A stretch of 64,000 bases of DNA from Calamus simplicifolius (taxonomy: Eukaryota > Streptophyta > Magnoliopsida > Arecales > Arecaceae): NCBI GenBank assembly GCA_900491605.1, contig UESW01001787.1, forward strand, positions 165,334-229,333, given 5' to 3'. The notes under the pieces are model-generated. The model was not told where the DNA came from. It was given only the letters and a program-made list of their open reading frames with translations, and did not search any database. The translations under genes were made by a program, and so were the position numbers. Of the stretch, positions 55,770 through 64,000 are shown piece after piece (position 1 is the stretch's first letter; the number at the start of each line of letters is the position of its first letter).

Positions 55770-57231
55770 AATAAGAAAAAATTTAATAAATAATTACATA
55801 AATATCATTACACAATTTAAGAAAAAGTAAATAAGATGCATAAAAGCACATGTTAAAATACACAAAAACATGTTTACTTTAAAGGCCTAAGGAATTTTAA
55901 TCTCCACAACTAAGTGCCGCCGTAGGGTAGGTCAAATAGTTGCTAATTAAAATGAGAACTTCTCAATTAATAAGTATCTCCCAAAATATCTCATATTTCT
56001 AATACTCATTAATTTCCTTAATTTTGGTCAAAAAATTAGTAATTAACTAATTTAATTATTTCTTCATGAGTGTGACCCATCGTATCAGACCTTTTGAGAC
56101 TTAACTTAGAAATTGCCGCCGTATGGTCAATTCTAAAATACATCTTAAAAGTCCTATCGCATGGAAGACAACCTTGGTATTGCCATTAGTAGACACCCTC
56201 CGTAGAGAGGACGAAATCAAAACGTCACGAGGCGCTACTAATTGTACTAACGATGGAGATCAAGGGCTTATATTGTCATATTACCCCTCCCACTCATTAT
56301 TTTGCAAAAGTGTATTTTATTTATAAAACAACTTTTGTTTCATAAACTCTTAGTTAATTTAAACAATTTAAATTACTAAGATTTTATAATGTTAAACACT
56401 TTAAAATTATAAAATAAGCTAAATATGATAACTTAAATATAACATTTAAATTTAAAACATCATATTTGGCACATTAATTTTGCAAATCCAATTGCTCAAT
56501 TAATTTACAAATTTAATCTCATTAAATTTATTGCAAAGTGCATTAAATATAATTTACTAAAAACTTTTTAGTAAAAAATAATAAAATAATAATGCACAGA
56601 TGCATGACATATAATAATTAGGTAGACACATTTCTATCTAATATGGCATATTCTAGGCATGAAATGTAATTATTATTGTCATAACAAAACATTTCATAAA
56701 AATCAAACGGAAGTAAATGTGATTATTATCAACATAACAAAGACATTTAATAAAAAGCGAAACGAATACATAACTCTTCATGTCTTTAGAGGACTCATCG
56801 AATTCCTGGAACTTGTGAGCCTTTTCGAATCAGTGAGGCTCTTCGAATTCCTGGGAAACGATGAGGCTCAGAGCCAAGGGAAAGGATTCCCATTCAAAAT
56901 CTCCTATTGGACAACCTTTGAAAAAATTCTTAATAAAACAAAATAGGACTTTTTAATAAGTATAAAAAATTTTAATTGAGAACTTTTCTCAAAACCATAA
57001 AGAACCTTTCTTCATCAATATAAAAGGAATCCTAAATTCAATTGATCTAATCAAAAGAAAGTTACATAGCTTATTCCATGGAATCGAAAAAATAATGCCA
57101 ATCCATTCACACATACATTTATCATCATGAAAATATAAAAAAAAACATATACCATTATGCATGAGTACCTACCCAATTATCATATAATCTATTATTAAAT
57201 TAATAGGAGTATAACCTGCTCTGATACCAAT
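55770..57231. other. Copia 5' leader with primer-binding site
   Basis: AT-rich leader. At about 57214-57231 the plus strand reads acctgctctgataccaat, so the minus strand has TGGTATCAGAGC, the classic initiator-tRNA-Met primer site, right at the LTR. No coding sequence is seen in the leader. Confidence 0.88.
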
Positions 57232-58926
57232 TGATGGTTATCTCAATATGACTTTGAGATATTTGTAGAAGCGAGATAAGGATCAAATTACAAATCTTAG
57301 CGAAATAAGATAATGATCAAATCATATATCTTAAAAATTGAGTTAGCACGATCTATACCCGTATTAATTTAATAACAAGAACAATAAGAAGATTAAGAAT
57401 TTACCTTTCGTTCTTCACCACCACTACCTTGGAATCACCAAATCCTTTTGATCACCACGGATCTTTCCAAACGTTCTCCAGAGTGGGCATTCCTTTTGAT
57501 TTGGGTTGAGATTATACAACTGAGTTTAATTCACTTTGTATTCTCAACTCATGAGATAAAGTGAAGTTGAAGGAGGAACTCTCTGTGGTTGATCATTGTT
57601 CTGAATCTTATATTCTCAGATAATAACAACTATCAACCTCTTTTATTAATTAATCAATTAATTAATATTTAAAGATCACTTCCAACTCTTGGAATTACTT
57701 TAATGTATATTAATCTAATAACAATTGTTGGTTAAATATATTTATCATGGGACGGGAGAGAGAAAGGCTCTCTCACGATCCCATATTTATTTCTTCAACA
57801 ACTAAATAATTTCACATAGACTTTTCTCGTAGAATTTGCTATGTTCCCTAGTATACAGTATAATAGAAATCAATCCAATTAATTTTTATAAAAAATAATT
57901 TAGAATTCTCAATTCCAAATTAATAACTCAACCCAACATATCATAAAGTTCACATAATTTAATGGAGCCATCAAGAGGAACTATGGACATTATAATTCTA
58001 AGCTCCAATAATTTTGACATTCAATTAACACCTTAATTAAAATATCAAAATTATTAATTTCAATTTACTCCACTAAAAATTTGGAACTGCACTCTTAAAA
58101 TTATAAAATTAATTATATTCAAAAGGATTTGAATCGTCCATTGATATAGTTACCACATATAAATCAATCCTCCATTCATGATTAAAGCTACGTTAACCTC
58201 TTTAATCATATCTTTATCCATAAGTACCATTGATTCTATAATGAATAATATATTTATGATCCAATCATAAATTGAGCTATCTTATTATTCAAATCTCGAA
58301 TCAATACTTTTGGGAACCGTCCATCTGACTTCTTTATGAAGGTTCATCTTGTATATTAATATTTTTGGCTACTTATGTTATTATATTTCCAATATACCAA
58401 GAATTTGACACTATGTTTCGGTGTCATTACCGGTAAGTAAAAATATAATACAATAAATAGGAGTCTATTAATTACTTAGAATTAAGATCGATTCACATAT
58501 GACCATCATTGATTAATTTTGAATTCTCTATTTTAACAACGGAATTTATTAGAGATTCATAATTAATCATGTTCCAGTCATATATAATCAAATTATATAA
58601 AGCGCTTTCATTCCGATAATCTCATTATCAACAATTTGGATAAGATCGTTTCATTCAGAATGTAATGAACCGCGCTAGTAATTTTAAATTAAAGATCCCG
58701 TTTGCAACTTTAATTTATAATTATGGACAAATTTAGATTATTTTACTTTAAATATTATCCTCTATATATAACACTTATATGCAATATTTAAAGTCACATT
58801 TAAATAATCCAGGGATTTTTTATATTTATAAAGCATCATAACATGCATGCAAGTATAATATTAAATTTTTTTAAAATATTTAGCAAAATAATAAATGTCA
58901 TTTGTTTATGGGCACATATCCCAACA
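57232..58926 (-). repeat. 5' LTR (right) of the copia element
   Basis: 1695 bp, same ends as the left copy. It is followed by the target duplication TCATC at 58927-58931 and then Tat leader. Confidence 0.93.
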
Positions 58927-59028
58927 TCATCACCATTTTCATGAATACTCAAGGGAAGAGAAGAATATGCAGCTTACTGATTCGAAGCTTTTCTTTATCT
59001 CCTTGCTCCCTTTCCTGGTGCGCCAATC

Positions 59029-59755
59029 TGTTGATGCCAAGTCACCTTCCTTCAACGTCGGAAAACGGAGGTCCTTTTTCTCGAAGAGCTCCTGCAAGAA
59101 AGTCCCCGGAGACCGGTTGCACCAGTGGGGACCCTCCGACGTTCAAGTAAGCAACTCAGGACCAGACAAGAATGACTAGCGGGAAGATAACTAGAGAGCT
59201 TGAGTTCAGATCCCTTCTTCGTTGTGAGTGTGGGCTTTTATACCTGTTCGAGGGTCCCTTTTTCCGCTTCTAGAAGGTGGTTGATTTCAAGGTGCCCTTG
59301 TCCGGTAGCGGGCAGAGGGCAAGGCTGACAGCGACAGATCGCAACTGACACTGAGCATATCAGAGGTGTCTTGCACTGCCATTCACCTACCAAGCGCGGC
59401 GCTACATATGGCAGTTGGGCCTAGTCGTGTCAGGCGTGCGCCGTTACGGGTTGCAGCCACGCGCTATTGCAGGAGATAGTGGGCCACGTGGCCGCCACAG
59501 ATGGTTGGTGGGCCACGTGGGTGTGTCAGGTGGCTCGAGGCAGCGGGACATGAGGCTCAAAGCTAGGGTATCTCCCCAGTCCCGAGGCCGATGCCGAGGG
59601 GATGCCGGTTCCGAGGCCGATGTCGAGGGGACCATGTCCGAGGGGACCTTGGAGGCCGAGGGGGCCTCGAAGCCGAAGGCGCCTCGGAGGCCGAGACGGG
59701 GGCTTTGACAGTTATTTTCTCTGTTAACCCTAACGATGTTAGATCAGCCACATCA
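59029..59755 (-). repeat. 5' LTR (right) of the Tat element, full-length copy
   Basis: 727 bp and followed by the CTTGG duplication. Next to it, at 59011-59028, the minus strand reads GATTGGCGCACCAGGAAA, the likely primer-binding site (a TGGCGC-type site; tRNA identity not assigned). Confidence 0.9.
59235..59242 (-). promoter_or_regulatory. TATA box of the Tat 5' LTR
   Basis: TATAAAAG on the minus (sense) strand at the plus-strand string cttttata. It sits in a suitable LTR position, and this segment is deleted from the 3' LTR. Confidence 0.65.
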
Positions 59756-59760
59756 CTTGG

Positions 59761-61060
59761 CATTCAAAGCAGCAAAAGAAATCGAGAGCATTCTCTTCTC
59801 ACCCATCTAGAAAGTCTAAACTAAAAAAGTCTTCCAAGATTTTGGAAGGACCATTGCATGTTGTCACAGTCTGCCTCTAAAATTGACCTTTCCTAATGTA
59901 TACACCTCAGCGATTTAACACAACGTTGCCACTGCATCGCAATGGAGTACACCCTCGAGTCAATAGCAAGTCTCAGCGTACAGATCGTCGAACAACATGG
60001 AGGACAAAGAAAGAACTTCAAGGGTCGTCCAACATGCTGGACAAAGAAAGAACTCCTTGCTGGCAAAGTCTTCCGGCTACAAAAAAAGTATTTAACAGCT
60101 TCTTGCTGCAAATTCATCAATGTGAACTCATTGAAAGGCTGCAGAGACTCAAATAGCACATTCAGAAGGACCTTCTCATGTGAAAAGGGTGGTTAAGAGA
60201 CTCAAATTGCACATTTTTTTTGTAGCAGTGAATCCGAGGATCATCTATTTCTTCACTCTTAAATGGTGGAGATGATCGGGGTTTTCCTCCGACAAAACTA
60301 TATATGGGCATTAAAGGCCGTCCTGACTCTTGCTGTCAGCATAAATGCGTTGGACAAAAGCAAGAGTACCAGCAGCAATGAGACAAGCTTAGGATCAGCT
60401 TCCAGTTATCACCTCTTGGAATAGGAAAAGACTTTGTAAACCGCTCCCGGTGCAGCAAGGCTTACGTGGGCTGCATCTCTTCTGATTGGTCCATGTGGCT
60501 CCTACGTGGATGACCTGCCGGGCTGTATGGCTCTACTTTGATGTTACGTTCTGAACGTGACGGCCATTTAAAGCAGTTCGTTTTTTTTAAAATTAGTGTG
60601 CAAACGAAAATGCCCTTTCCCTCCATCCTAGCGCCATTTTACGTTGTATTTCATCTGTGCAAGAAGAACTCTCTTTCTTCCCCGGTCGAAAGAAAATATT
60701 TCAGCTTCGAGGCTGGAAAACCTGGCTACTGGAGTCTGTGTACAAAAACTTCTGGAGGAAATGTCATCCGCAGCACAAAGTAAAAAATCTTTCCTCCAAC
60801 TTCTTTCTAAAGCTCCTTTATTACACCAACAGTTTTTTCTGGTTAGAGTTAGTTAATGCGTGACCAAACCGTTTAATGCGCGGGTAACTTCCTTAGAACA
60901 AAATAGTTATGACATTCTGGGAGTCATAACTATTTTGTAAGCACGAATGTCATACTCTTTTAACTAGGATGTTATACCTCATGAACTGGGGTGTTGTCAG
61001 AGTGGTTCGGCCTATATTCCCCATTATTTCCTGTCCATATAGCTCTAGTGTCGTCGTTAA
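59761..61060. other. Spacer between Tat element and satellite region
   Basis: No convincing gene. It has short local repeats (ggacaaagaaagaac near 60000 and 60039; agagactcaaa near 60142 and 60196) and a perfect hairpin at 60898-60938. Several ORFs of 60-90 codons show no recognisable family. Confidence 0.5.
60898..60938. repeat. Perfect 16-bp stem hairpin
   Basis: ACAAAATAGTTATGAC at 60898-60913 and its exact reverse complement at 60923-60938, with a 9-base loop. It may be a residue of a MITE end or a folding RNA; nothing decides. Confidence 0.9.
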
Positions 61061-61614
61061 AGCTATGACACCCTGATATACTGTTAAGACACCGTAGTTA
61101 CAAGCCTAGGACACCCGTGCTCCAAACGAAAGCTCCTATGAGACACCCGTGCTTAGAACTGACCGCACGAAGAATCCCCGCGACACCCCAGGGAGAATTG
61201 GATTTCGGCCGAAACTCCTAGGAGACACCCCTGTTGAAAGCTCACGACACCCTAGCTTTAAGGCGATGACACCCGTGCTTAGAACTGATCACGGTGAGAA
61301 TACCCGCGACACCCCTTGTCGAATTCAGCCTAAACACCTTCGCGACACCCCAGTTGAAATCTAATGACACCCTAGCACCAATGCTACGACACCCATGCTT
61401 AGAAATGACCGCGCGGAGAATCCCCGCAACACCCAGGGAGAATTGGATTTCGGCCGAAACTCCTTAGAGACACCCCTGTTGAAAGCTCACGACACCCTAG
61501 CTTTAAGGCGACGACACCCGTGCTTAGAACTGACCACGGCGAGAAGGCCCTCGACAACCAAGTTACTAAAATTTATTTTTATTTATCAAAAAAAAAAAAA
61601 AAGTACATTAGCCC

Positions 61615-61872
61615 TCACTGGGGCTTCTCATCTCCTTCGGTCGCTGCGTCGGCGATCTGGCGCTGGAGGGACGCTACTTGCCCCTCCAGGTGGCTGTTGG
61701 CCCGACGCAGGACCTCGATCTCTCTCGTTGAAACGGCCAGGTATTGCTCGGCCGCCTTGTTGAGTCGCTCGCTGATTGCGTGCGACTCCGCATAGACCTC
61801 TGCGTCGATGGTGACCGTTGCGCGGCGGCTGCCATGGCTGCCAGTAGATCTCCCCTCGCCTCTGGAAGCCAT
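61615..61872 (-). CDS. 85-codon coiled-coil-like ORF in left core, unknown function
   Basis: It starts ATG (61872-61870) and ends TGA (61617-61615). After a short basic, Gly/Ser-rich leader (MASRGEGRST) come an acidic segment and a helix with heptad-like hydrophobics (ISERLNKAAEQYLAVS, then REIEVLRRANSHLEGQVASL, QRQIADAA). No known family is recognised. A TATA-like CTTAAATA precedes it by about 70 bases, on the minus strand at about 61926-61933. A T-run and AATAAA-like sequence follow the stop at 61560-61602. It may be a small gene carried by the repeat, or a fragment of an extra ORF of a Tat-like element (weak coil similarity only). The frame is intact. Confidence 0.45.
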   Translation of the reverse strand: MASRGEGRSTGSHGSRRATVTIDAEVYAESHAISERLNKAAEQYLAVSTREIEVLRRANSHLEGQVASLQRQIADAATEGDEKPQ

Positions 61873-63022
61873 CTCAGTATCAAAAAAGCTGAAAAGGTGA
61901 TTAACGAAGGCATTCCCCATCCATATTTAAGGTACTCCTGGCGGGTGTTTCGATTGCCATGCGCCACCATCTCAGTGGGCGGTTCACAGGAATCGAATCG
62001 GTGCGCCCCCCCCCCTCGTTGAGTTTCGAGGGATGGGGAACAGAAGAGAGTTTCGGGAAGCCAACCGTAGGAAGTTTTACGTCGTCCCAAGAGAAAATTC
62101 ACGACACCCAAGGATTATTTGGATTTTGGCCGAAACTCCTTCGCGACACCCCTGTTGAAAGCTCACGACACCCTAGCTTTAAGGTGATGACACCCGTGCT
62201 TAGAAATGATTACGGTGAGAATACCCGCGACACCCCTTGTCGAATTCAGCCGCAACTCCTTCGCGACACCCCAGTTGAAATCTCACGACACCCTAGCTTT
62301 AAGGGGACGACACCCTTGAAAAGGTGATTAACGTGGGTTCACTGTTAATGCACGGGTGTCGTCACATTAAAGCTAGGGTGTCGTGAGCTAAAATCCAATT
62401 CTCCCTGGGGTGTCGCGGGGATTGTCTGCGCGGTCAGTTCTAAGCACGGGTGTCGTAGCATTGGTGCTGGGGTGTCATGAGATTTCAACTGGGGTGTCAC
62501 GAAGGAGTTTCGCCGAATTCGATAAGGGGTGTCGTGGGGGTTCTCTCCGTGATCAGTTCTAAGCACGGGTGTCGTCGCCTTAAAGCTAGGGTGTCGTGAG
62601 CTTTCAACAGGGGTGTCTCGAAGGAGTTTCGACCAAAATCCAATTCTCCCTGGGGTGTCGCGGGGATTCTCTCCGTGGTCAGTTCTAAGCACGGGTGTCG
62701 TAGCATTGATGCTAGGGTGTCGTGAGGTTTCAAGTGGGGTGTCGCGAAGGAGTTTCGCCGAAATCCAAATCATCCTTGGGTGTCGTGAATTTTCTCTTGG
62801 GACGACGTAAAACTTACTACGGTTGGCTTCCCGAAACTCTCTTCTGTTCCCCATCCCTCGAAATTCAACGAGGGGGGGGGGGGGGGGGCTCACCGATTCG
62901 ATTCCTGTGAACCGCCCACTGAGATGGTGGCGCGTGGCAATCGAAACACCCGCCAGGAGTACCTTAAATAAGGATGGGGGAATGCCATCGTTAATCACCT
63001 TTTCAGCTTTTTTGATACTGAG

Positions 63023-63279
63023 ATGGCTTCCAGAGGCGAGGGGAGATCTACTGGCAGCCATGCAGCCGCCGTGCAACGGTCACCATCGACGCGGAGGTCT
63101 ATGCGGAGTCGCTCGCAATCAGCGAGCGACTCAACAAGGCGGCCGAGCAATACCTGGCCGTTTCAACGAGAAAGATCGAGGTCCTGCATCGGGCCAACAG
63201 CCAGCTGGAGGGGCAAGTAGCGTCCCTCCAGCGCCAGATCGCCGACGCAGCGACCAAAGGAGATGAGAAGCCCCAGTGA
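63023..63279 (+). pseudogene. Frameshifted copy of the 85-codon ORF in the right core
   Basis: This is the same ATG context and 257 nt to the same stop (63277-63279), against 258 nt in the left copy. One G is missing at the position equivalent to 63061-63062, giving a frameshift after codon 13. The continuing sequence in the other frame shows the same helix. The upstream copy of the TATA-like box is in the same relative place. Confidence 0.8.
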
Positions 63280-64000
63280 GGGCTAATGTACTTTTTTTTC
63301 TTTTTTTTTGATAAATAAAAATAAATTTTAGTAACTTGGTTCTCGCGGGCCTTCTCGCCTTGGTTAGTTCTAAGCACGGGTGTCGTAGCATTGGTGCTGG
63401 GGTGTCATTAGATTTCAACTGGGGTGTCGCGAAGGTGTTTAGGCTGAATTCGACAAGGGGTGTCGCGGGTATTCTCACCGTGATCAGTTCTAAGCACGGG
63501 TGTCGTCGCCTTAAAGCTAGGGTGTCGTGAGCTTTCAACAGTGGTCTCGTAGGAGTTTTGGCTGAAATCCAATTCTCCCTGGGGTGTCGCGGGGATTGTC
63601 CGCGCGGTCAGTTCTAAGCACGGGTGTCGTCGCCTTAAAGCTAGGGTGTCGTGAGATTTCAATAGGGGTGTCTCTAAGGAGTTTCGGCCGAAATCCAATT
63701 CTCCCTGGGGTCGCGGGGATTCTCCGCGCGGTCAGTTCTAAGCACGGGTGTCGTAGTATTGGTGCTGGGGTGTCATTAGATTTCAACTGGGGTGTCGCGA
63801 AGGTGTTTAGGCTGAATTCGACAAGGGGTGTCGCAGGTATTCTCACCGTGATCAGTTCTAAGCACGGGTGTCATCGCCTTAAAGCTAGGGTGTCGTGAGC
63901 TTTCAATAGGGGTGTCTCGTAGGAGTTTCGGCCGAAATCCAATTCTCTGGGTGTCACGGGGATTGTCCGCGCGGTCAGTTCTAAGCACGGGTGTCGTCGC

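Larger units (their letters stand above)
50008..58926 (-). mobile_element. Ty1/copia retrotransposon nested in the Tat leader (Tork/Angela-like)
   Basis: The LTRs 50008-51782 and 57232-58926 both start TGATGGTTATCTC and end CCCAACA. A perfect target duplication TCATC lies at 50003-50007 and 58927-58931, inside Tat leader sequence, so the copia is younger. The order on the minus strand, gag, protease, integrase, RT, RNase H, is copia-specific. A polypurine tract (GGGCAAGTGGGAGAT) abuts the 3' LTR. Long LTRs near 1.7 kb and gag style suggest Tork/Angela (inference). It is AT-rich beside the GC-rich Tat sequence, and broken by several stops. Confidence 0.95.
40056..59755 (-). mobile_element. Ty3/gypsy Tat-lineage LTR retrotransposon (host of a nested copia)
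   Basis: The LTRs at 40056-40709 and 59029-59755 start TGTTGA and end CATCA. The target duplication CTTGG is at 40051-40055 and 59756-59760. Minus-strand order from the 5' LTR: leader (interrupted by the copia element 50008-58926), gag, protease, RT, RNase H, a second archaeal-type RNase H, integrase, a 75-bp tandem array, an antisense extra ORF, polypurine tract and 3' LTR. The second RNase H and the extra antisense ORF are hallmarks of the Tat lineage. Without the nested insert it is about 10.8 kb. Multiple stops and frameshifts make it inactive. Confidence 0.93.
61068..64000. repeat. Inverted-repeat satellite region, centre about 62335, continuing past the window
   Basis: The left arm (61068-62315) has motifs written cgacaccc. 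The right arm (62354 to end) has their reverse complement gggtgtcg. The two meet around a 38-base loop. Each arm has: inner array, a unique core of about 0.5 kb (left 61573-62098, right 62801-63340) and outer array. Cores are near-identical in inverted orientation. The region resembles neither a known gene nor a standard transposon. A foldback-like element or a palindromic duplication of a satellite with an embedded gene are the alternatives. Confidence 0.85.

Noticed and set aside
61144..61364. Repeat ORFs such as MLRTDRTKNPRDTPGRIG-type frames across the satellite
   Set aside because: Frames run through the tandem GACACCC units on both strands and vary between units by frameshift.
61068..64000. 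CRISPR-like direct repeat array
   Set aside because: Repeat units are long and contiguous without unique spacers, and the sequence is eukaryotic.

Overview
The window is nuclear DNA of a flowering plant. The evidence is a 21-exon split gene with GT-AG introns, plant-lineage LTR retrotransposons (Ty3/gypsy Tat and Athila-like, Ty1/copia Tork/Angela-like), RTE-type LINE fragments and Au-like SINE relics. The large repeat-filled introns would suit a monocot such as a palm, but that is a guess from general texture, not a species call.

Bases 1-38076 (+ strand) hold the 3' four-fifths of one host gene: the plant orthologue of BTAF1/MOT1 (RGD3 in Arabidopsis), the Snf2-family ATPase that removes TBP from DNA. 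The window opens inside an exon. I can join 21 exons (5032 nt) coding for about 1677 residues up to a TGA at 38074-38076; roughly 370 N-terminal residues should lie upstream. Every junction keeps frame and GT-AG, and all helicase motifs are present. The exception is two single-base deletions in short homopolymers (near 16655 in exon 8 and at 23181-23183 in exon 12), each giving an immediate stop. Either the assembly has indel errors or this copy is damaged.

Three introns are swollen by transposons. Intron 4 (13.2 kb) holds a MITE-like element and a complete but pol-deleted Ty3 element (4768-12202, 5-bp target duplication). Introns 10, 13, 17 and 19 hold RTE LINE pieces, three of them with clear 15-19 bp target duplications. 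Intron 17 (8.0 kb) contains 2.2 kb of decayed RTE reverse transcriptase and endonuclease sequence.

Two kilobases past the stop codon lies a nested pair. A Ty3 Tat-lineage element (40056-59755, target duplication CTTGG) carries gag, pol with a second RNase H, a 75-bp tandem array and an antisense extra ORF. It was itself hit by a Ty1/copia element (50008-58926, target duplication TCATC). Both lie on the minus strand and both are riddled with stops, many explicable as C-to-T changes.

The last 3 kb (61068-64000, running off the window) are the least explained part: a large inverted repeat. Each arm has arrays of a GACACCC-phased satellite (alternating A and B units, about 246 bp per pair) flanking a 0.5-kb unique core. 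The core has a TATA-like box, an 85-codon coiled-coil-like ORF and an AATAAA-containing tail. The ORF is intact in the left arm and frameshifted in the right.
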